A DNA stretch of 64,000 bases from positions 62,001 through 126,000 of the forward strand of contig JAHHHC010000010.1 in the NCBI GenBank assembly GCA_019359515.1, read 5' to 3'. The position numbers and the translations under genes are program-made. This document shows positions 36,626 to 46,984 of this stretch, piece after piece. Each line of letters starts with the position of its first letter. The stretch's first letter is position 1. The notes beneath the pieces are model-generated. The model was not told the origin of the DNA. It did not search any database and saw only the letters and a list, made by a program, of their open reading frames with translations. The DNA comes from Desmonostoc vinosum HA7617-LM4. GTDB taxonomy: Bacteria > Cyanobacteriota > Cyanobacteriia > Cyanobacteriales > Nostocaceae.

Positions 36626-38125
36626 GTGATAAAACAAGTCGAATGGTCGGATAATCCGGTCACGCCTCAGCAAATGCCAGATTTTGAAAATGAGGTGCGA
36701 TCGCAACAACTTCAACATACAGAAAACCAGGTAACATCAGCACCAGACTCAAAGCCAGAAGTCAGACCAAACCAGTCTGCAAATACTTCTCGTAATGCCG
36801 CGTCTGTGGGTGCGATCCCCAATCAGCTTTACGAAAAGATGGGTTTAGCCATGCCTCGGTGGCTATTGTGGATCTTGACAGTTGTCTTGGGTGTCGTCTT
36901 ATCTGGGCTACTAGTTTCAACTCTAGCGCTCTGGACTCCGCTGTGGAGTAATCTCGATAAAACCGATGAAGAATTGGGTTTATCTGGCAAAGATGAGCAA
37001 AAAATGCCATTACCTGGGGAGTTATGGAGCAAACTCTCTCAATATCAGCTATCGCGGCCCATGAACATTTTAATTATGGGAATTGAACCAGTCAGCGGTA
37101 CTGTTGATGGCTCACCAGAAAGCTTTGCTGGTAAAAGTGATGCTATGCTCCTGGCTAGACTTGATCCTGGCGAAAAATCTTTGCGGGTGTTGTCGATTCC
37201 CAGAGATACAATGATCGCACTCCCAGAGGCGGGATTAACTAAGGTCTCAGATGCCAATGCCAAAGGCGGGCCAGTTTTGTCAGCGCGGGTAGTCAGCCGT
37301 ACTTTAAACAATGCGCCAATTGATCGCTATATTCGCATTTCTACCAGTGGCTTACGGCAGTTAGTCGATCAACTCGGAGGAGTAGAGGTGTTTGTTCCTA
37401 AATCAATGGAATACAGAGACGCCTCTGGGAAGTTGGCAATTAGTTTAGTGAGTGGTTGGCAAACCCTCAACGGTGAACAAGCAGAACAGTTTGCACGGTT
37501 CCGCGAACCCGGTTTGGGGGATCTCTCAAGGGTGCAGCGTCAGCAAGCACTAATGGCAGCTTTGCTACGACGCCTCAATAGTCCCACTGTCTTACCCAGG
37601 TTGCCACAATTAACCCGCCTGATGCGGAAGTATTTTGACACCAACCTGAAGATGGAGGAAATGATGGCGTTGGTGAATTTTGGCCTCAACCTAGAACGAG
37701 ATAATTTCCAAATGACTGTGTTGCCTGGTAGCTTCAGCCGCTTCAGCCAAGACCCTAATAGCTATTGGCTGAATATGACAGGACAACAAAGCCTATTGAA
37801 TGATTATGTTGGGGTGAATGTGCCTGGTCTCAAACAAGACCTGCGACCCGTTCCTAACCTCAAAATTGCTATTCAAAATGCTTCTAATCAACCCCAGCTA
37901 ACCGAAAAAGTTATCACTTATCTCAAACAGAAAGGCTTTAAAAATATTTACACTGTCCCAGACTGGCCTGATACCCAACGCCAGACTCAGATTCTCGTCC
38001 AGAAAGGCAACCGCAAACCAGGAATTGACTTACAAAAAGTCATAGGCTTGGGTCAAATTGAGGTGTCAGCAACTGGTGATTTAGAATCTGACCTTACAAT
38101 CAGGATAGGGAAAGATTGGAAATAG
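36626..38125 (+). CDS. LytR-CpsA-Psr (LCP) family protein
   Basis: A 499-residue membrane protein. A polar cytoplasmic N-terminus (1-78) precedes one transmembrane helix (79-104), an LCP domain (about 145-340; NILIMGIEP, KSDAMLLARLDP, LRVLSIPRDT) and a LytR_C domain (about 410-490). LCP proteins transfer undecaprenyl-linked glycopolymers to peptidoglycan. I chose the GTG at 36626 because GGGGAG precedes it by seven bases; a TTG at 36608 would add six residues. Its divergence from manC suggests a common cell-envelope theme. Confidence 0.9.
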   Translation: MIKQVEWSDNPVTPQQMPDFENEVRSQQLQHTENQVTSAPDSKPEVRPNQSANTSRNAASVGAIPNQLYEKMGLAMPRWLLWILTVVLGVVLSGLLVSTLALWTPLWSNLDKTDEELGLSGKDEQKMPLPGELWSKLSQYQLSRPMNILIMGIEPVSGTVDGSPESFAGKSDAMLLARLDPGEKSLRVLSIPRDTMIALPEAGLTKVSDANAKGGPVLSARVVSRTLNNAPIDRYIRISTSGLRQLVDQLGGVEVFVPKSMEYRDASGKLAISLVSGWQTLNGEQAEQFARFREPGLGDLSRVQRQQALMAALLRRLNSPTVLPRLPQLTRLMRKYFDTNLKMEEMMALVNFGLNLERDNFQMTVLPGSFSRFSQDPNSYWLNMTGQQSLLNDYVGVNVPGLKQDLRPVPNLKIAIQNASNQPQLTEKVITYLKQKGFKNIYTVPDWPDTQRQTQILVQKGNRKPGIDLQKVIGLGQIEVSATGDLESDLTIRIGKDWK

Positions 38126-38189
38126 TCACTGGTCATTGGTCATGAGTCAAGCAAAACAGGACAAATGACTAATGACAAATAGTAAAGAT

Positions 38190-38696
38190 ATGAAAAAGAT
38201 TTTGTGGCGATTGTGTAGTTTAATTGTGATTTTGCTTCTAGCCTGGTTGTGGATAATGCTTAATCCGCGGCCAGCTTTTGCTCAAATCAATACAATCAAT
38301 TACAGCAATATCAATTTAGAAAATCAGGATTTTTCTAACACTGATTTAACAGGTGTGACTTTTGTGGCTGCGGAAATGCGAGGTACAAATTTCCAAGGAG
38401 CAAATTTAACAAACGCTATTTTTACTAAGGGAGTTTTGTTAAAGGCTAATCTGGAAGGTGCAAACCTCACAGGTGCTTTAGTTGATCGTGTCACATTGGA
38501 TGGAGCTAACCTGAGAAATGCTATTTTGACAGAAGCAACTATGACCCGTAGCCGTTTTTACGATGCCGATATCACTGGCGCTGATTTTACAGACGCTTTA
38601 ATTGACCGTTATCAAGTCGCGCTAATGTGTGAAAAAGCTGATGGTCTGAATCCGGTTACGGGTGTTTCTACGCGGGATAGTTTAGGGTGTCGTTAA
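38190..38696 (+). CDS. Pentapeptide repeat protein, secreted
   Basis: About 168 residues. A signal peptide (MKKILWRLC, hydrophobic stretch, PAFAQ) is followed by about 16 pentapeptide repeats of the A(D/N)LxX type (GANLTNA, KANLEGANLTGA, GANLRNA), which form a right-handed quadrilateral beta-helix. The C-terminus carries Cys in LMCEKADG and LGCR. Such proteins are abundant in cyanobacteria and most have no known function. An ATG at 38172 would add six residues but lies in a repeated TGACTAATGACAAAT phrase, so I prefer 38190. Confidence 0.87.
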   Translation: MKKILWRLCSLIVILLLAWLWIMLNPRPAFAQINTINYSNINLENQDFSNTDLTGVTFVAAEMRGTNFQGANLTNAIFTKGVLLKANLEGANLTGALVDRVTLDGANLRNAILTEATMTRSRFYDADITGADFTDALIDRYQVALMCEKADGLNPVTGVSTRDSLGCR

Positions 38697-38722
38697 GCAA
38701 ATGCTTTTTGAGCATTTTTGTA

Positions 38723-38752
38723 GGGTGTGTTATTGCGAAGCATAACGCACCC
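38723..38752. repeat. Short hairpin repeat (GGGTGTGTTA...TAACGCACCC)
   Basis: Nearly perfect ten-base arms around TTGCGAAGCA, between convergent genes. It belongs to a widespread cyanobacterial hairpin repeat class and could act as a terminator for either gene. Confidence 0.6.
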
Positions 38753-38780
38753 ATTTTAATTGAACATTAATTAAAAATTA

Positions 38781-39083
38781 TTATTGAGAACATTCTGGTA
38801 AGTTTTTACGAGCGTAGTTGCAATCAAAATAATTTAGAGCTTCTCTAGTGGAGGTGAATGCTCTAGTTATAGTATTTGGGTCATTTTCTGGATTTGCTTC
38901 ATATGACCAAATTTTCAAGTAGTAATAATTACCATCATCGCTAGACCATAATTGATAACGGTAATCGCCTCCTGTTCCCTCACTGTTCAAGTAGTCAGCT
39001 AGTGCTGTATTTGATGTAGACGTAAGGCTAATTGTAGTTAAAACAGGAATAACAGCTAATTTTAGTATTTGGCTTAGTTTCAT
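38781..39083 (-). CDS. Small secreted protein, function unknown
   Basis: A 100-residue protein with a signal peptide (1-29, ending TALA) and a short acidic, tyrosine-rich mature part (YRYQLWSSDDGNYYYLKIWSYE) with two cysteines near the end. I do not recognise the family. It is convergent with the pentapeptide-repeat gene. The region upstream to 39325 shows no gene. Confidence 0.65.
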   Translation of the reverse strand: MKLSQILKLAVIPVLTTISLTSTSNTALADYLNSEGTGGDYRYQLWSSDDGNYYYLKIWSYEANPENDPNTITRAFTSTREALNYFDCNYARKNLPECSQ

Positions 39084-39325
39084 AAATGTACGAAAAACTC
39101 ATCTCCTCTAGCTTCATTCAAAGATGTGTATTTTTAAATCAGTAATAGTCTTTAATATTGTGTGAAGATATTGTAATAACAACAGTTTTTGCACCTGTTT
39201 AATCAACCATAAGCCGGCGTTCTTCATCTCTTGGTTCTTCGTGATCTCTGTCTCTGCGTCCTCTGCATTTAGATTAGCTCATCCTCGATTTCAAAGCACA
39301 AAGATGAGCTATTGTCTATCAAGTA

Positions 39326-42300
39326 TTAACTGCTAGGAAGTTCGATGACAAACTCTGTTCCCTGTTCTGGTGTGGAGAAACATTTAATTTGCCCGCGATG
39401 TTTTTCAACTACTATTTGATAGCTGATAGATAATCCTAAGCCTGTGCCTTTACCTGGTTCTTTAGTGGTGAAGAAGGGGTCAAAAATGTGCGATCGCACT
39501 TCTTCGGGAATCCCTAAACCATTATCTGCTATTTTAATTACAACTTGATTATTAATAGTTTGGGTAGTAATCCAGATAGTTAAAGGAATCCTGGGACAGT
39601 TGATTGATGATTTTAAATACTTCCGCTGAATCGCATTAAATTTTTCTTCTAATGCATCAATACAATTGCTTAAAATATTCATTAATACCTGATTGAGTTG
39701 TGCAGGATAGCATTCCAGCAAAGGTAAAGTATTGTATTGTTTAACAATCTCAATCGCTGGGCGATCGCCAGTATTTTTGAATCGATGTCCTAAAATTAAT
39801 AAAGTACTATCCAATCCCTCATGAATATCTACTAGTTTCAATTCAGCCTCATCTGTACGAGAAAAATTTCTTAGTGATAGTACAATTTGGTGAATTCGCT
39901 CTGTACCTATTTTCATTGATTCAAGGGTTTTGGGTAAATCTTCGATGATAAAGTCTAAATCTGTATCGTCGATTTGCTTTTGAATATCGGGTAATAGAGA
40001 GTCATTTTGACGGTAAAGTTTTATGATACTCAGTAGTTCTTGAGTATACTCATTTAAATGAATCAGATTACCAAAAATAAAACTGACTGGGTTATTTATT
40101 TCATGTGCTACCCCAGCAATTAGCTGTCCTAAACCAGCCATTTTCTCACCCTGAATTAATCGAGCTTGAGTTTGTTTTAATTCTTGTAAAGCTTGAGTCA
40201 GTTCCATAGTTTGACGCTTAGTTTGTTCGAGTAACTCTGCTTGCTGAATGGCAATTCCTAATTGCACCCCTACTTGAGCTAGTAAATTAATTTCTTCATC
40301 TTTCCAATAGCGCGGTTGCGAATTTTGATAAGCAACTAACAATCCCCATAATTTTTCGCCTTCACGAATGGGAACAAAAGTTTCGTTGCGTGGTAATTCA
40401 TTATCATCGTCTGTGTCTTCAAAGGTTTTAATAATCATTGGTTGGACTTTAGCAACGGGTTTCCAACCATCTTTAAAAGAGTCTGCCACGAATTTGCCAC
40501 TCCAATCTAAGTTAAAGCGATAAATTGCTACTCGTTCAACTTCTAGCAATTCTCTAACAGCTTGAGTAGTGGTTTTAAAAATATTTTTAATATCGAGTGA
40601 TTGGCGGATTTTATCAATAGTTGCAGCAAGTAGTTCTTGTCTTTCCATTGCTTTTTCACGTTCTGTAGCTTCTGCTAATTGGACAACTTGCAATTGCACT
40701 TGTTTTAAATAGGAATCTTGTTTTAGTGCCACTCCTAACTGTTCGGCTATTTGGCTGACAAATTCAATTTCAGAATGTTGCCAGTGACGGGGAGCATTAC
40801 ATTGATGAATACACAATAATCCCCACAGTTCACCTTCTTTGAGCAGAGGTGCAACAATATTCGCCCGTACTTGAAATCTTTCTAGTATTTGGACGTAACA
40901 AGCTTGAAGTTTTCCTTGATAAATATCAGCGATCGCATTTACTCGACCTTGAATATATAGTGGTACAAAGCTTTCACTAAAGCAATAATCATAAACTTTT
41001 TCAGCGATAGCCGAAGTCCAACCGGGGGCTACGTCTTCATGAACAAACTCTCCTTCCCAGTCTTGTTGAGGATCAAAACGAAAGACTCCCACTCGGTCGG
41101 CTTTTAGCAGTTGTCGCACTTCTGTCACAGAAGTTTGTAGAATTGTATCTAAGTCTAAAGAATCCCGAATTCTGGCAATCACCCCAGTTAATGTTTTTTG
41201 TTGATCTGCTTGATATCTAGCTTCTAGTAATAATTTGTTATGTTGTAAAGCAACTGCTAAATTCTCGGCAATCTGGCTGACAAATTCAATTTCTGAAGGT
41301 TGCCAAGTTCGAGAGTTACTACATTGATGAACACACAGCAATCCCCATAAATTTCCTCCTTTTAATAGAGGTACTATCAAAATAGCTCGTATTTGAAACT
41401 TACTTAAAATTTCTAAATGATAATTACTTAATCCAGCTTCGTAGATATCTGCAACAGCTTGCACTGTACCTTGTTGATAATGCACAGCAAACTGTTCCCC
41501 AAAATCATGATCGCCAATTTTTGCTGCTACTACTGAATCCCAACCCTGTGCAACATCTTCAGAAATAAATTTTCCTTCCCACTTATTTTGAGTATCAAAC
41601 TGAAAAACTGCAACTCGGTCTGCTTGCAGCATTTGTCGTATCTCTTTAACAGTAGTTTGGAAGATAGTATCTAAATCTAAAGATTCACGAATGCGAATAA
41701 TAACACTAGTTAATGTTTTTTGTTGTTCTGCTTGATATTGAGCTTGTGATAGTAACTCATGATGTCGTAACACCACACCGATTTGTGTGCCAATTTGGGT
41801 TAGTGATTCAATTTCGTAAGATTGCCATTGTCTTGGTGAAGTATTTTGGTATGCGGCGATAATTCCCCACAGTTTTTCTCCTTGGAGAATGGGGGCAGTG
41901 GCAAAGGCTTTGGCTTGAAATTGTTCTAATAAAGCAATGTGACAATCTGTTAACTTGGCTTGATAAATGTCATCGATTGCAAATATCTCGTTATTAACGT
42001 AACGTCCTCCTTGAGTTTGTTGTAAGTAAGTATCATTGATCATCGGCTGAATACCAACAAAAGGAGTCCATTGTTCAGCAAATGATTCAGCCACAAAATT
42101 ACCACTCCAATCATTATTGAAGCGAAATATAGCAACGCGATCCGCGTGTAGCAATTGGCGTATTTCTTGAGTTATTGTTTTAAAGATAGTATCAATATCA
42201 AGAGGTGAGCGAATTTTATCGACAAGCTGAGCAATTACTTGATCTCTTTGAGCTGCTTGAGCTAATTGTATGGCTTGTAACTGGACTTCACGAAGATGCT

Positions 42301-42862
42301 TTGCTTGTTGAATGGCAACGATTAAATGATCAGCAATTTGGCGAGTAAATTCAATTTCTGATTCTTTCCAGTTACGAGGTTCACTACACTGATGAATGCA
42401 AAGTAATCCCCATAATTCTTTCTCTCGTAGGAGAGGAACAATCAGGTTGGCGCGTACTTGAAATTTACTCAAAATTTCTACATGGCAATCACTTAGTTCC
42501 GCCTGATAAATATCAGCAACAGCTTGCACTCGACCTTGTTGATAATACACAGCAAATTTTTCGCCAAAGCAGTGATCATAAACTTTTACTGTCATTGTTG
42601 ACATCCAACCAGGCGCAACATCTTCAGAAATAAATTCTCCCTCCCAATCTTTATGAGGATCAAATTGGAAAACTGCCACTCGATCAGCATTGAGTAATTG
42701 ACGTACTGCTGTAACAGTTGTTTGAAAAATCGTTTCTAATTCAAGAGACTCTCGGATTCTGACAATTACATTTGCTAGAGCTTTTTGTTGTTCTAGTTGT
42801 TCTTGAAGTTGATCGCTTGATAATAAAAGTTGATTTTCTGTCACTGTTGAATTGATATCCAT
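39326..42862 (-). CDS. Five-GAF sensor histidine kinase with cyanobacteriochrome signatures
   Basis: A 1178-residue soluble kinase (ATG at 42860-42862; a TTG at 42937 would add 25 residues). Five GAF domains lie at about 35-190, 215-370, 390-550, 565-725 and 755-880, then a dimerisation domain with His920 in GVAHEINNP and an HATPase domain (N, G1 and G2 boxes present). GAF1 has a D-H-C-F motif (Cys98) and a Cys126-His127 pair. GAF2 has DTYLQ (277-281) and Cys307-His308. GAF4 has D-Y-C-F (Cys627) and Cys655-Tyr. These are bilin-binding signatures of cyanobacteriochromes. GAF3 has Tyr instead of the canonical Cys, and GAF5 lacks the whole segment. No response regulator gene is adjacent. Light sensing is inference. 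Confidence 0.88.
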   Translation of the reverse strand: MDINSTVTENQLLLSSDQLQEQLEQQKALANVIVRIRESLELETIFQTTVTAVRQLLNADRVAVFQFDPHKDWEGEFISEDVAPGWMSTMTVKVYDHCFGEKFAVYYQQGRVQAVADIYQAELSDCHVEILSKFQVRANLIVPLLREKELWGLLCIHQCSEPRNWKESEIEFTRQIADHLIVAIQQAKHLREVQLQAIQLAQAAQRDQVIAQLVDKIRSPLDIDTIFKTITQEIRQLLHADRVAIFRFNNDWSGNFVAESFAEQWTPFVGIQPMINDTYLQQTQGGRYVNNEIFAIDDIYQAKLTDCHIALLEQFQAKAFATAPILQGEKLWGIIAAYQNTSPRQWQSYEIESLTQIGTQIGVVLRHHELLSQAQYQAEQQKTLTSVIIRIRESLDLDTIFQTTVKEIRQMLQADRVAVFQFDTQNKWEGKFISEDVAQGWDSVVAAKIGDHDFGEQFAVHYQQGTVQAVADIYEAGLSNYHLEILSKFQIRAILIVPLLKGGNLWGLLCVHQCSNSRTWQPSEIEFVSQIAENLAVALQHNKLLLEARYQADQQKTLTGVIARIRDSLDLDTILQTSVTEVRQLLKADRVGVFRFDPQQDWEGEFVHEDVAPGWTSAIAEKVYDYCFSESFVPLYIQGRVNAIADIYQGKLQACYVQILERFQVRANIVAPLLKEGELWGLLCIHQCNAPRHWQHSEIEFVSQIAEQLGVALKQDSYLKQVQLQVVQLAEATEREKAMERQELLAATIDKIRQSLDIKNIFKTTTQAVRELLEVERVAIYRFNLDWSGKFVADSFKDGWKPVAKVQPMIIKTFEDTDDDNELPRNETFVPIREGEKLWGLLVAYQNSQPRYWKDEEINLLAQVGVQLGIAIQQAELLEQTKRQTMELTQALQELKQTQARLIQGEKMAGLGQLIAGVAHEINNPVSFIFGNLIHLNEYTQELLSIIKLYRQNDSLLPDIQKQIDDTDLDFIIEDLPKTLESMKIGTERIHQIVLSLRNFSRTDEAELKLVDIHEGLDSTLLILGHRFKNTGDRPAIEIVKQYNTLPLLECYPAQLNQVLMNILSNCIDALEEKFNAIQRKYLKSSINCPRIPLTIWITTQTINNQVVIKIADNGLGIPEEVRSHIFDPFFTTKEPGKGTGLGLSISYQIVVEKHRGQIKCFSTPEQGTEFVIELPSS

Positions 42863-43228
42863 TGCTTTGAATTCAGGGAATTTACTGTCAAGATTTCTCA
42901 AATCAAACTTTGTTTGGTTGAATAATGTAAAATTCAAGATTTTGCAGTATGCAACTATTCCAAAGTTGATAGTTATGGTTATGATTCCCCTTTCTGTGTC
43001 TATCTTCTCAATGGAGTCATGCTTTCATAAGCATCAATTTCACAGGTAGGGTGTATGTGCCAAAAAGTAAATCTCTCTTCCCTTATACTTTTAGCGATCA
43101 AATATGAAGCGATCGCCGTTACACTAATTGCCATGAGTCTAATTGTCAAAATTTGCCTGACAGACTACGGGATTTCAGGTTAAATATTCCAGAGATATGC
43201 ACTGTGTAAGAGTTGTTGAGTATTATTT

Positions 43229-44833
43229 GTGACTAATCAAGAGCAAAAACCTTCTCGTTCCTTCGCTGGGATTGCTGGCATTGTTGCCGCAGCGACGTTA
43301 ATTAGTAAAATTTTTGGTTTAATCAGACAACAAGCGATCGCAGCCGCTTTTGGTGTAGGTGCGGCCGCAACAGCTTATAGTTATGCTTATGTGATCCCCG
43401 GCTTTTTATTTACAATTCTCGGTGGTGTGAATGGGCCGATACACAGTGCGATTGTTAGCGTTTTAGCGAAGCGTAAGCGAGAAGAAGCGGCTGCTTTAGT
43501 AGAAACAGTAACTACGCTAGTGGCTGGATTGCTGTTAATAGTGACACTAGCTCAGATTTTTTTGGCAGATACGATCATTGATATTGTAGGGCATGGATTG
43601 GATGCGACAACAAGAGCGATCGCTGTCCAACAAATCCAGATTATGGCACCGATGGCGTTATTTTCTGGCTTGATTGGCATTGGCTTTGGTACCCTCAACG
43701 CCGCTAATCAGTATTGGTTACTTTCAATTAGTCCTTTGTTATCAAGTATTACCGTTGTCATCGGTATTGGGTTTTTGGTTTGGCAACATGGCGGGGATAT
43801 TATCAAGCCAGAATACGCTTTTATTGGTGGCATGGTGTTGGCTTGGGGAACCTTGGCGGGGGCTGTGCTTCAATGGTTGGTGCAGTTAGTTGTGCAGTGG
43901 CGCTTAGGACTTGGTTCGTTGCGGCTGCGATTTGATTTTAAATCCCCCGGCGTCCAAGAAGCGATTAAAATTATGACTCCGGCTACCATTTCCTCAGGGA
44001 TGATGCCGATTAACTTTGCCACTGTCCTTTATTTCGCCAGTCCAATTCCCGGTGCTGCTGCTGGTTTTAACTATGCCAATTTGCTGGTGCAGACTCCCCT
44101 CGGCATTATCTCTAACATTATTTTGTTACCTTTGCTACCAATCTTTTCCCAGCTTGCTGCCCCAGAACATTGGCACGATCTCAAGTTACGTATCCGCCAA
44201 GGATTGCTACTTGCTGCCTTTACCATGCTGCCTTTAGGGGCACTAATGGTGGTGCTAGCTGTACCGATGGTGAAAATAGTATATGAGCGGGGTGCTTTTA
44301 ACAAAAACGCCACACAGCTAGTTTCTGAGTTACTCATCGCTTACGGGATTGGGATGTTTGCCTATTTAGGGCGTGATGTTTTGGTGCGGGTATTTTATGC
44401 TTTGGGAGATGGACAGACACCTTTTCGCATCAGTACTTTTAATATCTTCCTCAACGCCTTCTTAGATTGGATTTTAGTGGGGCCTTTCGGTGCGCCTGGT
44501 TTGGTGTTGGCAACAGTGGGCGTCAATTGCAGTTCAATGTTGATGCTATTATTCTTACTCGATCGCAAACTCAACGGTTTACCCTGGCGTGAGTGGAGTG
44601 TGCCGATTTTCGGTTTAACTTTAGCTAGCATCGTTGCTGGAGTCACAAGCTTTCTCACCCTTGTGGTTTGTCAGATGTTCTTGGGTAAAGAAGGCTTACT
44701 AATTCTACTGTTGGAGTTGGGCGTATCTGGGTTAGTAGGGCTGGGAGTATTTGCAGTGATTGCAGCATGGATGAGAATACCAGAAGTGAATATTTTTGTT
44801 TTCCGTCTGCGTCAGCGTTTCTTGAAGAAATAA
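43229..44833 (+). CDS. murJ: Lipid II flippase MurJ
   Basis: A 534-residue polytopic protein of the MVF/MOP superfamily with about 14 transmembrane helices. The N-terminal SFAGIAGIVAAATLISKIFGLIRQ and the YERGAFN motif are signatures of MurJ. It flips lipid-linked peptidoglycan precursor across the inner membrane. The start is GTG. The stop is followed by a CGCGTC repeat block. It stands alone, but several cell-envelope genes lie in the same 20 kb. Confidence 0.92.
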   Translation: MTNQEQKPSRSFAGIAGIVAAATLISKIFGLIRQQAIAAAFGVGAAATAYSYAYVIPGFLFTILGGVNGPIHSAIVSVLAKRKREEAAALVETVTTLVAGLLLIVTLAQIFLADTIIDIVGHGLDATTRAIAVQQIQIMAPMALFSGLIGIGFGTLNAANQYWLLSISPLLSSITVVIGIGFLVWQHGGDIIKPEYAFIGGMVLAWGTLAGAVLQWLVQLVVQWRLGLGSLRLRFDFKSPGVQEAIKIMTPATISSGMMPINFATVLYFASPIPGAAAGFNYANLLVQTPLGIISNIILLPLLPIFSQLAAPEHWHDLKLRIRQGLLLAAFTMLPLGALMVVLAVPMVKIVYERGAFNKNATQLVSELLIAYGIGMFAYLGRDVLVRVFYALGDGQTPFRISTFNIFLNAFLDWILVGPFGAPGLVLATVGVNCSSMLMLLFLLDRKLNGLPWREWSVPIFGLTLASIVAGVTSFLTLVVCQMFLGKEGLLILLLELGVSGLVGLGVFAVIAAWMRIPEVNIFVFRLRQRFLKK

Positions 44834-44847
44834 GGAAGAGGAGGGAG

Positions 44848-44905
44848 ATGAGGGAGAAAATTTCTCCGCGTCCCCCCCTCCCCGCGTCCCCATTCCCTAT
44901 TCCCA
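44848..44905. repeat. CGCGTCCCC-type repeat block
   Basis: GAGGGAGATGAGGGAGAAAATTTCTCCGCGTCCC... with a GGGAGAAAATTTCTCC palindrome, followed by CCCCGCGTCCCC. It has the same vocabulary as 2405-2495 and the inserts inside nifJ. Confidence 0.75.
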
Positions 44906-45048
44906 ACAAACATAATTGGTTCACCCAACTAGGTGAAAAATTTTCAACTCTTTGGATGAACCAAGTGCAGGAGGGTGAACTTGAGGAAAAAAAGCGACTC
45001 TAGTACTAGAAAGTATTGATTTATTTGATTCTAGTCAAGAGAAACTTT

Positions 45049-45570
45049 ATGAAACTGAAAACTTTAGCTGCTTCTTTCCTTACTGTTGCTTCTATTATCG
45101 TTTCTGCTGGTATGGCATCTGCTCAAACAGTTGGTACAAATGGTACTAATAGCAACTACATCGGTGCTGGTATTTCTGCTGGTGTTACCAGTGGTGGACA
45201 ACGAAACGATGAAGCGCAAGTTGGCGGAAATGTTCAAGGACGATATGTAATTCCCAAAACACCTGTGTCAGTAAGAGGTTCAGTGCTGTATGGTGGTGAT
45301 GCTGCTGCAATTATGCCAATAGTGACTTACGATACACCTATTGCTAAAAATACTAACCTTTACTTTGGTGGTGGCTATTCTTTTGTCACTAACGAAGGGC
45401 AAAATACCCCACTAGGTAATCAGAATGCACTTGTCGTTACCCTTGGTGTTGAATCACTAGTGAGCAAAAATATCATAGCTTATGGTGATGCTAAATGGGG
45501 CATTGACGCTTACAGAAATAGCGAGGCTGATGCTGTTAGCTTCCAAGCGGGATTAGGCTATCGTTTTTAG
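45049..45570 (+). CDS. Small outer-membrane beta-barrel-like protein
   Basis: A 173-residue exported protein from the ATG at 45049 (an in-frame ATG at 45016 would mask the signal peptide, and AAGAG lies closer to 45049). The signal peptide ends at ASAQ. The mature part alternates short glycine-rich strands (YIGAGISAGV, NLYFGGGYSFV, VSFQAGLGYRF) and ends in a terminal Phe, the pattern of a small eight-stranded outer-membrane barrel. The function is unknown. A stem-loop follows the stop. Confidence 0.75.
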   Translation: MKLKTLAASFLTVASIIVSAGMASAQTVGTNGTNSNYIGAGISAGVTSGGQRNDEAQVGGNVQGRYVIPKTPVSVRGSVLYGGDAAAIMPIVTYDTPIAKNTNLYFGGGYSFVTNEGQNTPLGNQNALVVTLGVESLVSKNIIAYGDAKWGIDAYRNSEADAVSFQAGLGYRF

Positions 45571-45583
45571 TCTGTAATTGTGT

Positions 45584-45613
45584 AGATGGTTGATGCTTGA
45601 GTGTCAACCATCT
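45584..45613 (+). terminator. Stem-loop after the barrel gene
   Basis: AGATGGTTGA and TCAACCATCT form a perfect ten-base stem around a ten-base loop, 13 bases after the stop codon. No clear T-run follows. The rest of 45614-45945 has AAGTAAGAAGTAAAAAG repeats and no gene. Confidence 0.55.
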
Positions 45614-45945
45614 GAGTGGGTGGTTAACCCTTTTATGTCACTCTCGGAAAGTAATAATCAAAGCAAGATTCTGAAACTTTCATCCAATCTAGCTTTGAGC
45701 CTTTATTTTCTAACAGTAACTAAAATTTATAACCAAAAGCTTAAAACTAAAGCTCCAAAAGGCTTTCAGCGATAGGCTTCTCCCAAACTGACAAAACAGG
45801 GTTAAGAAGTAAGAAGTAAAAAGTAAAAAGATAATCCCCATAAATAAGCGCGAAAAGTTTGCGCGTCCGGGTCACAGGAGCGCAAAACTTTTCAAGACAG
45901 GGGATTTATAATGAACATCTTATTTCTCGTGCTACGCATCTGGAA

Positions 45946-46051
45946 TACAGCACTTTGCAAGTAAATGAAGTACACATCTTAATATGATAAATCTTGTGGG
46001 GTGGGCATCCTGCCCGCCCTTGTGTACTTCATTCAGATGAAATGTGCTGTA
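45946..46051. mobile_element. MITE-like element with TACAGCAC terminal inverted repeats
   Basis: A 106-base element. Its ends TACAGCAC...AATGAAGTACACA are inverted over about 31 bases with some mismatches. The TA at each end is compatible with TA-target insertion as in IS630/Tc1-type elements. The centre holds the GGGTGGGC/GCCCGCCC hairpin also seen at 9784. No ORF. Confidence 0.65.
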
Positions 46052-46342
46052 AATATTTTTTTTCTTTCCATAAATAAATAATGGTGCTAGTGACCATTTT
46101 TATTTTTCTTTATGAGTGCCTTCTTACAAAGTAGGCGGTGTCGGTTTCCGTCCCGCCTACTTTGCGCTTTTAACTTTTTACTTTTGCCTTGTTCGGTGAT
46201 TTTTAATTTTGAATTTATTCATGTGGTAGTTTATACTTACTAGTGTTACTTAATATACTCCCCCACAACCTACAAATATTTATACACCATGGCAAAATTG
46301 GAACCTCTGTATTAGTTTTTTAATTTTTTTAGAGAGAGGAAA
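46052..46342. other. Intergenic spacer with a short hairpin
   Basis: Contains AAAGTAGGCGGTGTCGGTTTCCGTCCCGCCTACTTTG, whose AAAGTAGGCGG and CCGCCTACTTT arms pair (about 46128-46166, split by a loop). Otherwise AT-rich; the promoter of the next gene is expected here. Confidence 0.5.
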
Positions 46343-46714
46343 ATGAAGAAGTTCACATGTTTGATGATTGCCGGGGCAGTATTGTCGATTAGTGCGCCGG
46401 CATGGGCTGAAAGTCGTGCGGTTAACATCAGTATTGGCAGTATTGGTGGTTCTTTAGATAATGCCGCTTTGCGAACAATTCGTCAGGTTATCGGGTTTGC
46501 GATCGCCACTAGCACCGTAGATCAATTCGTTGTATATAGTCCTAAGGTTGGTTCTCCAATTCCTATTGAAGGAGGTTTTTCTGCTTGTGCTGAAGCTGGC
46601 TTCGGCATAAGTAATACAAAATTTAATGCTTTTATCCAGGAGTTGCGTTCAATTAAACCTAAATCAGGAACTTTCTACAATGTAGAACTTACCACAGGCT
46701 GCAAACAGAGTTAA
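46343..46714 (+). CDS. Small secreted protein, function unknown
   Basis: A 123-residue protein with a signal peptide (MKKFTCLMIAGAVLSIS, cleavage after AWA) and a mature part with two cysteines (FSACAEAG, TTGCKQS) that may form a disulfide. AGAGAGGAAA directly upstream is a strong ribosome-binding site. The family is not recognised; the mature half has the look of a small subtilisin-inhibitor-like or adhesin-like domain, but this is a guess. Confidence 0.75.
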   Translation: MKKFTCLMIAGAVLSISAPAWAESRAVNISIGSIGGSLDNAALRTIRQVIGFAIATSTVDQFVVYSPKVGSPIPIEGGFSACAEAGFGISNTKFNAFIQELRSIKPKSGTFYNVELTTGCKQS

Positions 46715-46817
46715 CAATTCAAAATTCGTCTTGGAAAGTTCTGAATCTCCTTTGGAGACGCTACGCGAACGGAGGAAACCTCCGCTCAAACTTTCCGCAA
46801 AATTCGCGCATTCAAGA

Positions 46818-46853
46818 CAGTTTCAGACGAGGTATAAATCCCGTCTGAAACTG
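46818..46853. repeat. Hairpin CAGTTTCAGACG / CGTCTGAAACTG
   Basis: A perfect twelve-base stem with a 12-base loop between two convergent genes. It may terminate either. The surrounding 46731-46984 carries GACGCTACGCGAACGGAGG repeat phrases. The ORF across it has no family features. Confidence 0.6.
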
Positions 46854-46984
46854 AGCTACGTATATGTGACAGGTCGGAGGATTGGTGCAGATGCCTGGTT
46901 GGTACGGTGGGAGCGTCCAAGTCCTTGTATAGCGTTGTCTGCTGAATGCGATCGCCGCTGCCGATTGACGCAACTAGGAGTTGA

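Noticed and set aside
45578-45775. 65-codon ORF after the barrel gene
   Set aside because: Its start overlaps the stem-loop and the peptide has no recognisable feature.
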